Shown here: positions 1 through 8,711 of the stretch, one piece after another
How the letters are laid out: each line of letters opens with the position of its first letter
Position numbering within the stretch: the first letter of the stretch is position 1
Assembly: GCF_001467745.1 (NCBI RefSeq)
Contig: NZ_LNYG01000013.1
Span: forward strand, 1,705,144 to 1,769,143
Length of the DNA: 64,000 nucleotides
Reading direction: 5' to 3'
DNA from: Legionella jamestowniensis
GTDB lineage: Bacteria > Pseudomonadota > Gammaproteobacteria > Legionellales > Legionellaceae
Program-made: the position numbers and the translations under genes
The notes under the pieces: model-generated
Told to the model about the DNA's origin: nothing
The model's input: the letters and a program-made list of their open reading frames with translations, nothing else
Databases searched by the model: none

Positions 1-150
1 GTAGTGAGGATCTGCTTTGTATCAGGAGATGTCTCACTTCGTTTCATATGACGTATGTCTTTGGGAGCGTCCCAGTCCCTGTGGAGCAAACCTCAGGAAA
101 GACTTACGTCATCCCGAACATAGTGAGGGATCTGCTTTGTATCAGGAAAA
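1..150. repeat. Dispersed intergenic repeat with internal direct repeat
   Basis: The 19-mer GATCTGCTTTGTATCAGGA occurs at 9-27 and again at 129-147, so the block is a tandem-like pair with a 120 bp period. Between the copies lie CGTCATCCCGAAC (about 111-123) and a piece resembling ATGACGTATGTCTTTGG. Related wording (CGTCATCCCGAAC, GTGAGG, catgacgcacgtctttgg) recurs at 6190-6290, and looser relatives at 21740-21895 and 55200-55350. I see no reading frame in it. It is a short interspersed repeat of unknown function. The left end is cut by the window border. Confidence 0.6.
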
Positions 151-221
151 GAGGATCATTCGCCTTGTTGTTTATCATTTAGATAAAGTATGATTTTGCT
201 TGAGTATAACCATTTAATTCT

Positions 222-257
222 TTTTAAATTACCGTGTTCACGGTTATAATAATCCAT
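222..257 (+). promoter_or_regulatory. Promoter with palindromic operator upstream of pilW/pilF
   Basis: A consensus -10 box TATAAT lies at 245-250. Directly upstream, inside what would be the -35/-10 spacer, is a perfect palindrome ACCGTG-TT-CACGGT (231-244). The -35 region at 222-227 is poor (TTTTAA), so the promoter may need an activator, or a repressor may sit on the palindrome. Predicted transcription start is near 257, only a few bases before the TTG at 263 and about 15 before the GTG at 272, so the leader is very short. Confidence 0.5.
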
Positions 258-271
258 CTTTTTTGCGTCAT

Positions 272-1063
272 GTGAAGATTGTGTTGAATTTACAACGGTT
301 TTTGCCCCCTTTAATAGTGTTTTTTTTAACAGCATGCCAGCATCCTGCAATAATAAAGACAGAATATAGCGGTTCTAATAAACTGAAACATCAAGAAGCA
401 GCTGCTTATAATACACAATTAGGAATGGCTTATTTAAAGCAAGGTGACATGCCCAGGGCAAAACGGAAATTATTGAATGCGCTAAGTTTAGACCCGAATT
501 CTGCTGATGTTAACGTGGCGATGGCGTATTATCTGGAAAGCACAGGCGACCTCAAGGAAGCAAAGGCTTATTATCAAAAAGCGCTAGCATTAGCACCAAA
601 AAGTGGTGCGCAGTTGAATAATTATGGTACATTTTTGTGTCGCCTGGGTAAATACACTGAGGCTGAACAATATTTTCTTCGCGCAGTAAGTGATGTGCAA
701 TATATTCATACCGCTGCTGCCTACGAAAACGCGGGACTCTGTGCTCAAGCTATCCCTGATTATGCTAAAGCGAAAAAATATTTTGTCAGAGCGTTAGAAC
801 AAGACCCCAAGCGTCAACAATCGTTATATGAACTAGCTACAATCGAGCTTAAACAAAAACATGCTGGTAAAGCATTAATGTATCTGCAAAAATACCAGGA
901 TCAAGTCAGCCAGGATCCTGCTCTAGTCGCTTTGACTGTTGATGCAGCTCATCAGGCAGGTAAAAGAAACGTTGAGTTAGATTATAAGCAGCGTCTAAAT
1001 CAGTTAAGTAAATTTACGGACTATACCGGAGCTAAAAATGAATACAACAATCGCAATGGATGA
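272..1063 (+). CDS. pilF: Type IV pilus biogenesis lipoprotein PilW/PilF (TPR)
   Basis: This is an outer-membrane lipoprotein that helps assemble and localise the PilQ secretin of type IV pili. The N-terminus is a lipoprotein signal (basic start, hydrophobic stretch, lipobox LTAC followed by QHP). At least four TPR units follow, with typical spacing (NTQLGMAYLKQGD; ADVNVAMAYYLESTGD; AQLNNYGTFLCRLGKY). Length of about 263 residues matches the family. No ATG is available: candidates are TTG 263 and GTG 272, and I prefer GTG 272, which starts MKIVLNLQRF. There is no clear Shine-Dalgarno sequence. It heads the pilF-rodZ-hisS-yfgM-bamB-der run, a widespread gammaproteobacterial order, and overlaps rodZ by 26 bp. 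Confidence 0.88.
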   Translation: MKIVLNLQRFLPPLIVFFLTACQHPAIIKTEYSGSNKLKHQEAAAYNTQLGMAYLKQGDMPRAKRKLLNALSLDPNSADVNVAMAYYLESTGDLKEAKAYYQKALALAPKSGAQLNNYGTFLCRLGKYTEAEQYFLRAVSDVQYIHTAAAYENAGLCAQAIPDYAKAKKYFVRALEQDPKRQQSLYELATIELKQKHAGKALMYLQKYQDQVSQDPALVALTVDAAHQAGKRNVELDYKQRLNQLSKFTDYTGAKNEYNNRNG

Positions 1064-1610
1064 GGTTCATGAGGACAATTATGAAAAACCAGGCATGCAA
1101 CTAGCGCGCGTGCGTGAAAAGAAAGGCTATAGTCAGGAATATGTAGCTGGTAAATTACATTTAAGAGTTAGAGTAATTGAATTATTAGAAGAAGACAATT
1201 ATCAGCAAATGCCTGAACCTGTATTCATTAAGGGATACTTACGAGCCTATGCAAAATTATTGGGTATCCCAGCAGAACCTTTGCTCGCCACTTTTAATAG
1301 CCTGCATACCACTGAAAGAAAACCAGAAAAAGCGTTGTGGCAAAGCAAACGTGAATCTAACAAGGGTGAGCGTGCAGTTCGCTGGTTGACTGGAATAATA
1401 GCTATCGCAGCTTTAGTGGCTGTAGGCATATGGTGGCAAAAAAATAGAGATATTCAACAGGTAGTCACCTCCAAAAGCTCACAAAATGAAGCGCTAGCAA
1501 AGCAAACTGATCCTGATCTTCGATTAACTGATCTTTCTAAAATGCAAGCGATGTTTTCATCAAACAGCAGTACAGGTCAGCTAACGCCTTTGGAGAAACA
1601 AGGTGGCTGA
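1038..1610 (+). CDS. rodZ: Short RodZ-like helix-turn-helix membrane protein
   Basis: RodZ links the MreB cytoskeleton to the inner membrane in rod-shaped cells. Residues about 18-85 form the HTH_25 domain (LARVREKKGYSQEYVAGKL), followed by a basic linker and one transmembrane helix at about 115-133. Only some 57 residues follow the membrane segment, without the beta-sandwich DUF4115 domain of longer RodZ proteins (E. coli RodZ is about 337 residues), so this one is 190 residues and C-terminally short. GGAG lies 6 bases before the ATG. Its stop overlaps the hisS start by 8 bp. In enterobacteria ispG sits between rodZ and hisS; it is absent here. Confidence 0.82.
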   Translation: MNTTIAMDEVHEDNYEKPGMQLARVREKKGYSQEYVAGKLHLRVRVIELLEEDNYQQMPEPVFIKGYLRAYAKLLGIPAEPLLATFNSLHTTERKPEKALWQSKRESNKGERAVRWLTGIIAIAALVAVGIWWQKNRDIQQVVTSKSSQNEALAKQTDPDLRLTDLSKMQAMFSSNSSTGQLTPLEKQGG

Positions 1611-2883
1611 AAAAATCCAAGCAGTGCGGGGGATGAATGATGTATTGCCCCATGAAACTCCTTTGTGGAGAGAGGTTGAAAGGCTATTTACGCAATGTAT
1701 GCAACAATATGGCTATCAGGAAATCCGTTTTCCTCTTGTAGAGAGTACACAACTTTTTAAACGCTCAATTGGCGAAGTTACTGATATTGTCGAAAAGGAA
1801 ATGTATACCTTTACCGATTTAAACGGCGATAGTTTAACGTTAAGACCAGAAGGAACGGCAAGCTGTTTACGTGCCTGTTTGGAGCATGGTTTGCTCCACA
1901 ACCAACAACAGAAGCTTTGGTACAGGGGGCCTATGTTTCGCCATGAAAAACCCCAAAAGGGCAGGTACCGGCAGTTTCATCAATTTGGTGTAGAAGCATT
2001 AGGCATTAACGGTGTGGCTATTGAACTGGAATTAATTGCTCTTTGTTTACGCTTATGGAAGGTGTTAAAAATAGACAACCATGTCCTTTTGCAAGTTAAT
2101 ACGCTGGGTGAATCGGCTGAGCGTCAAAATTATCGAAATAAGCTCATTACGTATTTTAAGACTCATTATGATAAATTGGATGAGGATAGCAAACGACGCC
2201 TGGAAAGAAATCCCTTAAGGATACTAGACAGCAAAAATCCAGAAATGCAATCCCTGCTTCAAGATGCCCCTCGATTAATTGATTCCCTGGGGGAAGAGAG
2301 TAAAAAGCGTTTTACAGATCTTTGTGATGGATTGGACCGACTGGGGATTCCCTATACTGTCAATCCATTTTTAGTAAGAGGTTTAGATTACTATGGTCAT
2401 GTGGTATTTGAGTGGGTAACTGACAAGTTAGGTAGCCAGGCAACTGTTTGTGCTGGTGGTCGTTATGATGTGCTTGTTGAACAATTAGGTGGCAGCCCAA
2501 CACCTGCCGTAGGGTTCGCAATGGGTATAGAACGATTGCTGCTATTGTTAGAAACCTTGCAACTGGTTTCAAACCCTGTCAAATCGTCTTCTTTATTTAT
2601 TATTGCTACTGGTGAAGAAGGTATGCAGCAGGCTCTTTTAATTGCAGAAAGACTACGCGATATGAATGCCAGTTGGGAAGTCATCACCAATACGGTAGGC
2701 GGAAGCTTTAAGAGCCAATTTAAAAAGGCTGATAAAAGTGGTGCGGATTTCGCGTTAATTCTTGGAGATGAAGAAGCAAAAACTCAAACAATAGGCATAA
2801 AAAACTTGCGCAAAGAAGAAGAACAAGTAACTATTCCGCAACAGGAATTAGCCAGGTTCATACAAAATTCTCTTGGAATGTAG
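1603..2883 (+). CDS. hisS: Histidyl-tRNA synthetase
   Basis: Class II aminoacyl-tRNA synthetase charging tRNA-His in the cytosol. Visible family signatures are GMNDVLP near the N-terminus, class II motif 2 with GPMFRHEKPQKGRYRQFHQ, the histidine-binding LVRGLDYY and the AGGRYD loop, then class II motif 3 (AVGFAMGIERLLLL) and a C-terminal anticodon-binding domain with GADFALILGDEE. Length of 426 residues is normal. The start is GTG, 8 bp inside the end of rodZ, with GGAG at 1592-1595, indicating translational coupling. The frame is intact throughout. Confidence 0.97.
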   Translation: MAEKIQAVRGMNDVLPHETPLWREVERLFTQCMQQYGYQEIRFPLVESTQLFKRSIGEVTDIVEKEMYTFTDLNGDSLTLRPEGTASCLRACLEHGLLHNQQQKLWYRGPMFRHEKPQKGRYRQFHQFGVEALGINGVAIELELIALCLRLWKVLKIDNHVLLQVNTLGESAERQNYRNKLITYFKTHYDKLDEDSKRRLERNPLRILDSKNPEMQSLLQDAPRLIDSLGEESKKRFTDLCDGLDRLGIPYTVNPFLVRGLDYYGHVVFEWVTDKLGSQATVCAGGRYDVLVEQLGGSPTPAVGFAMGIERLLLLLETLQLVSNPVKSSSLFIIATGEEGMQQALLIAERLRDMNASWEVITNTVGGSFKSQFKKADKSGADFALILGDEEAKTQTIGIKNLRKEEEQVTIPQQELARFIQNSLGM

Positions 2884-2897
2884 TAGGAGATTAATAA

Positions 2898-3572
2898 ATG
2901 TCAGTATATATGACAGAAGAAGAACAGTTGCAGGCAATAAAAAAATGGTGGCAGAAGTATAATTCTTTAATTACTGTCATTCTTTCCATAGTGCTGCTTG
3001 CCGTTGCCGGTTATAAATATTGGTCATGGCACCAATATAAAGTAAGCATGCAAGCCTCAAGCACCTATGAGCGAATGATGATTGCATTCTCAAATCAGGA
3101 TAATAAAAGTGTACGGGCTTATGCCAACCAACTTATTCATGATTATGATCAGACGGTATATGCAGACGCAGCGCGTTTGACTTTAGCCAAGCTTTATATT
3201 GGCTTTGATAAATATGCGAAAGCTCGTGAAAGTCTGGAATACGTGGTCAATCATTCAAAAATGCCAGCACTAAAACAAGTGGCTAAGCTTCGTATCGCCC
3301 GCCTTTTTGCCGCTGAAAAAGCTTATGATAAAGCACTTGCCGAACTGTCGATAGTTAGCGATGAAGCGTATATGCCTGTCATTAACGAATTAAAAGGCGA
3401 TATTTATGCGGCAACAGGCAAGTATCAACAAGCTATTAATTCCTATAAGGAAGCCATTACTGAGGTACGTACTCATGGGATGGGTAATCTTTTCCTTGAA
3501 ATGAAAACGAATGAATTAGCTGCTCTTGCTCAATCAATGAGAAAAGAGGAAGGTAATCTCCAAGCTGCTTAA
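2898..3572 (+). CDS. yfgM: YfgM family periplasmic TPR protein (ancillary SecYEG/chaperone factor)
   Basis: YfgM is an inner-membrane protein that binds SecYEG and PpiD and helps hand over secreted proteins. The sequence has a short cytosolic N-terminus (TEEEQLQAIKKWWQKYNS), one membrane helix at about 22-39, then a periplasmic TPR-like domain (YADAARLTLAKLYIGFDKYA; GDIYAATGKYQQAINSYKEA). The 224-residue length fits the family. It lies 14 bp after hisS and 7 bp before bamB, the usual hisS-yfgM-bamB-der order, and is presumably co-transcribed. An AGGAG precedes the ATG. Confidence 0.93.
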   Translation: MSVYMTEEEQLQAIKKWWQKYNSLITVILSIVLLAVAGYKYWSWHQYKVSMQASSTYERMMIAFSNQDNKSVRAYANQLIHDYDQTVYADAARLTLAKLYIGFDKYAKARESLEYVVNHSKMPALKQVAKLRIARLFAAEKAYDKALAELSIVSDEAYMPVINELKGDIYAATGKYQQAINSYKEAITEVRTHGMGNLFLEMKTNELAALAQSMRKEEGNLQAA

Positions 3573-3582
3573 GAGGTTAATG

Positions 3583-4743
3583 ATGACTATGAATAAGAAA
3601 CTATTACTGCTCACTTTATCTGTGGTTTTGCAAGCCTGTAATCATCTGGATAATTATATGTTAGGCAAAGATAATACTCCGGCCCCGGCTGCATTGGAGC
3701 CTATAAAGACTAAAGTTGCCTTAAAGGAAAAATGGTCAGTACCCGTTAGTGCAAAAACAACCAATGCTAATCTTAAACTTAAACCTGCCATTGTAGGTAA
3801 TGTCGTTTATACAGCAGATACCAGCGGCTCAATAGAGGCTGTTGAGAAAGCAAGTGGCCAGTTGCTTTGGAGTAAGAAACTACCACACAGTATAGTAAGT
3901 GGCCCGAGTGTGGCAGCAGGTTCTATCGCACTTGGAACGGATTCTTCTTCAGTGGTACTGCTAAAACAAACTGATGGCAGTGAGCTTTGGACAGCAAAAG
4001 TTTCCAGTGAAGTTCTTTCCAAACCAGTCATTACCGGCAGTAAAGTAATTGCGAAAACAATTGATGGTAATTTGTATGCCTTGGATTTAGTTACGGGGAA
4101 AACCCTTTGGGTTTCTGAACATGGTGCTCCAAGCTTAATTTTAAAAGCAAGTTCGTCCCCAGTAGTAGTTGGCAATAAACTTGTTTTAGTGGGCTATTCA
4201 GACGGTAAAATGGATGCGGTTGATCTTGAGACCGGCCGTTTGGTTTGGCAACGTAGTATTGCTTATGCGAGTGGGGCTAGTGACGTTGAACGCTTGGTCG
4301 ATATCGATGCTGATCCTATCATCCGCGGTAACGTGGCCTATTTAGCAAGTTATCAGGGCTATGTAGGTGCTTTATCGTTAGTGGATGGTCAATTCTTGTG
4401 GCGTAAACCAGCATCTGTTTATAAGAACATGGCGATTGATGATAATACGCTTTATCTCACTGACAGTGATGATGTCGTTTGGGCTATTAATAGACAAAAT
4501 GGTCAAGTGAACTGGAAGCAAGTTGCATTAAAAGCTCGTGGATTAACCGAGCCTGTTTTAATGGGAAATCGAGTAGTGGTGGGTGATAAAACAGGGCTTT
4601 TGCATGTACTTGCAAAAAGCAATGGGAATTTAATTTCTCGCGCACAGTTAGGGGGGGCTATCACAACTGCTCCATCTATTTCCAGTAATAATATTTATGT
4701 CATGACTAATAATGGCAAGTTAAACCGATTTTCTGTGAGCTAA
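3583..4743 (+). CDS. bamB: Outer membrane assembly lipoprotein BamB
   Basis: BamB is the beta-propeller lipoprotein of the BAM complex that inserts outer-membrane proteins. A lipoprotein signal ends in LQAC. The mature part carries repeated PQQ-like blade motifs (LLWSKKLP, ELWTAKVS, TLWVSEHG, LVWQRSIA, FLWRKPAS, VNWKQVAL), enough for an eight-bladed propeller. Three ATGs cluster at 3580, 3583 and 3589; with GAGG at 3573-3576, the second is best placed. The product is 386 residues. It ends 3 bp before der, consistent with one operon. Confidence 0.95.
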   Translation: MTMNKKLLLLTLSVVLQACNHLDNYMLGKDNTPAPAALEPIKTKVALKEKWSVPVSAKTTNANLKLKPAIVGNVVYTADTSGSIEAVEKASGQLLWSKKLPHSIVSGPSVAAGSIALGTDSSSVVLLKQTDGSELWTAKVSSEVLSKPVITGSKVIAKTIDGNLYALDLVTGKTLWVSEHGAPSLILKASSSPVVVGNKLVLVGYSDGKMDAVDLETGRLVWQRSIAYASGASDVERLVDIDADPIIRGNVAYLASYQGYVGALSLVDGQFLWRKPASVYKNMAIDDNTLYLTDSDDVVWAINRQNGQVNWKQVALKARGLTEPVLMGNRVVVGDKTGLLHVLAKSNGNLISRAQLGGAITTAPSISSNNIYVMTNNGKLNRFSVS

Positions 4744-4746
4744 TGA

Positions 4747-6135
4747 ATGATTCCTGTTATTGCCCTTGTTGGTCGCCCGAATGTAGGCAAGTCGACCTTA
4801 TTTAATCGACTGACGCGTACGCAAGACGCCTTGGTTGCGGATTTCCCTGGACTAACACGCGATAGACAGTATGGACAGGCTGAGTTTGATGAAAAATCAT
4901 TTATTGTCATCGACACGGGAGGGGTGGGTGTCGATGATCTAGCCGTAGATGCCTTGATGTCCAAGCAATCGGCAGTTGCTTTGGAAGAGGCTGATATTGT
5001 TTTATTCCTAGTGGATGCCCGTGCAGGTCTAACAGGAATTGATGAAAGTATTGCTCATCAGCTAAGGAAATCAAATAAACCAGTCTATCTTATCGTTAAC
5101 AAAGTAGATGGTCTTCAGGAAGAAATGGCTTGTGCTGAATTTCAGGCATTAGGATTTAATGAAATTCATCCTATTTCAGCAACGCATGGCCGTGGAATGC
5201 ATACTTTATTAAGCCAATTAACTGCGACATTTGAACCGATTGTCGAAGAAGAACAAACTGACAATAAAGCAATTAAAATCGCTTTTGTAGGTCGACCTAA
5301 TGTAGGAAAATCGACATTGATTAACCGAATATTAGGTGAGGAGCGTGTTGTCGTTTACGACATGCCAGGCACTACTCGAGATAGTATAGCGATTCCTTTT
5401 ACCAGGGAAGAAAAACCTTACGTTCTTATTGATACAGCCGGTATTCGACGTCGTGCACGCGTTGATGAGAAAATTGAAAAATTTTCTGTAATCAAAACCT
5501 TACAATCGATTAAGGAATCTCATGTTTGTATGATGCTCTTGGATGCCAGGGAAGGTCTAACTGAGCAAGATATGCATTTGCTAGGATTTATCATTGAAGC
5601 GGGTAAAGCGTTAGTCATTGCCGTGAACAAATGGGATGGGCTTACTGACGAACACAAGGAACATGTTCGCCAAGAGTTGGAGCGCCGTCTGCATTTTGTT
5701 CATTTTGCTAAAATCCGATTTATTTCCGCCTTGCATGGGAGTGGTGTAGGTTTATTGTTTAAAGATATTGAACAAGCCTATGCTTCAGCAATGCAATCAT
5801 TTTCTACACCAAAATTAACTCGATTATTACAAGATTTTGTAAGCCAACACACACCGCCTTTGGTGCAGGGGCGCAGAATAAAATTGCGCTATGCACATGC
5901 GGGTGGACATAATCCACCAATTATTGTGATTCATGGAAATCAGTTAGAATCGTTACCAGATAGTTATAAACGTTATCTTACCAATGCTTTTGTTTCGCAG
6001 TTAGGTTTAATAGGGACTCCCTTAAAATTGGAATTTAAAGGGAGTGTTAACCCGTTTAAAGATAAAAAAAATAAGCTATCTGAGCGACAAATCAAGAGAA
6101 AGCGACGTTTAATGAAACATGTCAAAAAGAAATAA
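4747..6135 (+). CDS. der: Ribosome-assembly GTPase Der (EngA)
   Basis: Der is an essential double-GTPase needed for 50S ribosome maturation. Two tandem G domains are visible, each with P-loop GRPNVGKS (about residues 8-15 and 177-184), switch motifs ([16 protein letters not shown]), DTGG or DTAG, and NKxD (NKVD, NKWD). A C-terminal KH-like domain ends in a lysine-rich tail. Length of 462 residues is typical. It is the last gene of the pilF-der run. A 14-nt palindrome (AAATAACGTTATTT) spans the stop codon, but I do not read it as a terminator because it has no loop. Confidence 0.97.
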   Translation: MIPVIALVGRPNVGKSTLFNRLTRTQDALVADFPGLTRDRQYGQAEFDEKSFIVIDTGGVGVDDLAVDALMSKQSAVALEEADIVLFLVDARAGLTGIDESIAHQLRKSNKPVYLIVNKVDGLQEEMACAEFQALGFNEIHPISATHGRGMHTLLSQLTATFEPIVEEEQTDNKAIKIAFVGRPNVGKSTLINRILGEERVVVYDMPGTTRDSIAIPFTREEKPYVLIDTAGIRRRARVDEKIEKFSVIKTLQSIKESHVCMMLLDAREGLTEQDMHLLGFIIEAGKALVIAVNKWDGLTDEHKEHVRQELERRLHFVHFAKIRFISALHGSGVGLLFKDIEQAYASAMQSFSTPKLTRLLQDFVSQHTPPLVQGRRIKLRYAHAGGHNPPIIVIHGNQLESLPDSYKRYLTNAFVSQLGLIGTPLKLEFKGSVNPFKDKKNKLSERQIKRKRRLMKHVKKK

Positions 6136-6499
6136 CGTTATTTGAAGTAAGTACAGGTTTAAGCCATACAATACCACACTGTGGCAAACATCAAAAAAGA
6201 CGACCGTCATCCCGAACGTCGTGAGGGGCTCTCTTTTGTATCACTACGTTCGACATGACGCACGTCTTTGGTAGCAAGAGAGAAATTTCCTCGTTTTAAG
6301 ATCGAAATTTATGTGCAGGAGATCCTGAAAGCAGCGATGCTGAATTCAGGATGACGAAAATGTACACTCTCAGCGCGTCATTCTCAACCATGTTGTATAC
6401 GTCATTCTGAACATAGTGAAGATCCTCCTGAATGCGGCACCAAGAATGTCTTCTTCTTTCCGATATGTGCCTAGAGGCTGGCGCGGAAGAGGCCTATTC
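6136..6499. repeat. 364-bp intergenic space with dispersed repeat units
   Basis: This space lies between convergent der and uspA and holds no gene. Repeat wording begins near 6197: CGTCATCCCGAACG, GTGAGG, then acgttcgacatgacgcacg and GTCTTTGG (shared with the left end of the window), followed by two units with CGTCATTCTGAACATAGTG and AGATCCTCCTGAATG-like text (6330-6450). Several copies are inverted with respect to each other. This is the most repeat-dense spacer in the window. Confidence 0.55.
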
Positions 6500-6934
6500 T
6501 CATTCTGCCATGAAGGATGTCCGCAAAGTCAATACATCACAGGGAGCATGGTGAAGCATGGCATAGGCTGTACTGCCTAAAAAGGCAGGGACAGCGCTCG
6601 GTGCATGGCTGCCAAGGATAATCAAACCGCATCCCAGGGTTTTAACCTTTTCCAGAAGGTGGGTTTTAAGCGATCCAATTTCTACGTGTTGTTGCGCTGA
6701 TGGAATAGTTAAGGCATCGCCCAGAAGACTCATTACTGTTTGAGCATCATCTTTAACGGGATTAGCAAGCTCAGCAAACCCAAGGCTTTGTGCTAATTGC
6801 AAACTTGCAGGAGGTTCAATCACATGAAGCAAGTGCAATTTAGCGCCAAAACTGTTAGCAATTTCAGCTGCTTTTTTACAAATATCAAAATGTTGCTCGC
6901 TTAAATCAGTGGCATGCAAAATAGAGGTATACAC
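6500..6934 (-). CDS. Universal stress protein A family protein
   Basis: Single UspA domain of 144 residues: N-terminal YTSILHATDLSE, the LHLLHVIEPP strand, and C-terminal LIILGSHAPSAVPAFLGSTA followed by HAPCDVLTLR. The ATP-binding consensus is GxxGx9G(S/T). Here the first G and the final GS are kept, but the middle GR position reads AP, so nucleotide binding may be altered. The start is GTG at 6934 with GAGGAAAA just upstream. It stands alone, convergent with der. Such proteins are usually induced by stress or stationary phase; nothing in the sequence shows its control. Confidence 0.88.
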   Translation of the reverse strand: MYTSILHATDLSEQHFDICKKAAEIANSFGAKLHLLHVIEPPASLQLAQSLGFAELANPVKDDAQTVMSLLGDALTIPSAQQHVEIGSLKTHLLEKVKTLGCGLIILGSHAPSAVPAFLGSTAYAMLHHAPCDVLTLRTSFMAE

Positions 6935-7434
6935 GATTTTCCTCGCTTAACGACAGTCCATTACGCATAATTTTAGTTGATTTTTTACAAAAAAGTGTTC
7001 GGTTTCAATAATTAATTGGTTTGATGTAGAGATTATGAAGGGGAGCTAATATAAAAGAATCATCGGAAATTAATTCAGGAGAGGCATGTGGCGAATAGCA
7101 AACACGCTACCTAGCGATTTTCTTTCCAAAAAGTTACTAACGATTTAGCTGCAGGTTTTTCATTGTTTAAGAAATATAATCTGATGCAATATGATCCGAA
7201 ATGGCTATCACCCAGCCACCTTAATTATATGTTCGATAATGCTTATGCTCGAGATACATATGAACATAGTAAATAGTGAGCAATTCAAGAAACGTGGTGT
7301 AAAGCTTAAAAAAGATTGAGCATCGAGTAAGTATGTTATTTTGACGTTATATCTCTCGTGAACTATCTTTCAATTATACAGTTAGAATAAATTTTATAGC
7401 CTTGAAATATCCCAACTCAATCACCCAGCAGAAT
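6935..7434. other. Intergenic region with possible gene remnant
   Basis: Five hundred bases without a confident gene between divergent uspA and moaA. The only protein-like stretch is an open frame on the plus strand, 7115-7276, about 53 codons between a TAG and a TAG. It contains NDLAAGFSLFKKYNL and then MQYDPKWLSPSHLNYMF and ends at 7276. The only internal ATG is at 7184 (30 codons) and has no clear ribosome-binding site. It could be the tail of a decayed gene or a chance frame. Confidence 0.3.
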
Positions 7435-8439
7435 ATGAATACAGTTCATGATCAATTAGGCCGTAAATTATCAACGGTTCGTATCTCGGTCACTAACCGT
7501 TGTAATTTTCGTTGTCATTATTGCATGCCACCTGATATCAAATATCATTTTTGTAATAAAAAATCACTTATGAGCTTTGATGAAATCATTTATCTCGTAA
7601 AGACTCTTGTTAACATGGGAGTGCATAAATTAAAACTCACCGGTGGTGAACCCTTGTTAAGACCAAACCTTGCGGAATTAATAGCCAAACTACAATCAAT
7701 TGATGGATTAGCAGATATTTCATTAATAACCAATGGTTACCTGCTCAGTAAGTTGGCTTCTGAACTTTATGCCGCTGGATTACGACGAATTACGATTAGT
7801 ATTGATGCGATTGATGATGGGCTTTATCGACAAATGAATGGTCTAAACATACCTATTGATAAAGTATTAGCGGGTATTGAAGCAGTTAAAATTGCTGGTT
7901 TTACTGAGATTAAGTTAAACGCTGTTATACAAAAGGGAGTAAACCATCAACAAATTCTTCCTTTGATAAGATTTACCCGCTCCCAAGGCCTCACTATGCG
8001 TTTTATTGAGTTTATGGATGTAGGGACACAAAATAATTGGGATATGTCAAAAGTCTACAGTGAAGAGCAAATTTTAAAAGATATCGCAGAAGAGTTTGAG
8101 TTTGCACCTCATCCCGCAAATCGAGGTAGTGACACTGCCAAGCGTTTTGAGTTTAAAGATGGTCAAGGGGAATTTGGAATTATTTCCTCAGTTAGTAATC
8201 CCTTCTGCAAACGTTGTGATCGTCTAAGAGTTTCCGCAGAGGGGGAATTTTTTACCTGTTTATTTGCAACCCATGGCCTCAAATTACTACCTACTCTTAG
8301 GGAGCATCCAGAGGAGATTGAAGAACTAATACGATCCCTGTGGAAAGCTAGAACTGATGCTTATTCAGAGCACCGTATTCAATGGATAAGGAAAAATCCG
8401 GTTAAAAGCCGTATTGAAATGTTTAAGATCGGAGGATAA
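7435..8439 (+). CDS. moaA: GTP 3',8-cyclase MoaA (molybdenum cofactor)
   Basis: Radical-SAM enzyme for the first step of molybdenum cofactor synthesis, acting with MoaC to give cPMP. The radical-SAM motif CNFRCHYC gives C23, C27 and C30 from the chosen ATG. The C-terminal GTP-binding 4Fe-4S cluster is CKRCDRLRVSAEGEFFTC, and the protein ends in Gly-Gly as MoaA should. An in-frame TTG at 7402 would add 11 residues. ATG 7435 (MNTVHDQLGRKLS) puts the first Cys where other MoaA proteins have it. It starts a tight moaA-moaD-moaE-moeB run. Confidence 0.95.
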   Translation: MNTVHDQLGRKLSTVRISVTNRCNFRCHYCMPPDIKYHFCNKKSLMSFDEIIYLVKTLVNMGVHKLKLTGGEPLLRPNLAELIAKLQSIDGLADISLITNGYLLSKLASELYAAGLRRITISIDAIDDGLYRQMNGLNIPIDKVLAGIEAVKIAGFTEIKLNAVIQKGVNHQQILPLIRFTRSQGLTMRFIEFMDVGTQNNWDMSKVYSEEQILKDIAEEFEFAPHPANRGSDTAKRFEFKDGQGEFGIISSVSNPFCKRCDRLRVSAEGEFFTCLFATHGLKLLPTLREHPEEIEELIRSLWKARTDAYSEHRIQWIRKNPVKSRIEMFKIGG

Positions 8440-8444
8440 GAGCG

Positions 8445-8708
8445 ATGATGATTATTAATGTTCACTTACATGGCCCCTGGCGTGACTATTCAGAGCAGGC
8501 GGTAATGGCTATCGAAATGGACGACGGCGCTCAAATTAGTACCCTACGTAAACGACTACTTGCGGAAGTGCAAAAGCAGCATTCAGCCTTTAATCCTGAG
8601 TTAATGTCTGTTTCTGCATTTGCTGTTGATGAATCCTTAGTGACAGAGCAGTTTATTTTAAGCAATGGTATGAGCGTGCATATTTTACCCCCAGTGAATG
8701 GAGGATAA
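8445..8708 (+). CDS. moaD: Molybdopterin synthase small subunit MoaD
   Basis: Ubiquitin-like sulfur carrier of molybdopterin synthase. At 87 residues it has the right size, a beta-grasp pattern, and the required C-terminal Gly-Gly (LPPVNGG), which is adenylated by MoeB and then thiocarboxylated. GGAGG lies just upstream at the end of moaA. Two consecutive ATGs (8445, 8448) are possible starts. The sequence is diverged, so the call rests on size, the GG tail and its position between moaA and moaE. Confidence 0.9.
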   Translation: MMIINVHLHGPWRDYSEQAVMAIEMDDGAQISTLRKRLLAEVQKQHSAFNPELMSVSAFAVDESLVTEQFILSNGMSVHILPPVNGG

Positions 8709-8711
8709 GTT

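Noticed and set aside
6130-6143. AAATAACGTTATTT palindrome over the der stop codon
   Set aside because: No loop, very low stability, no T run; most likely a by-product of the lysine-rich end and stop codon.
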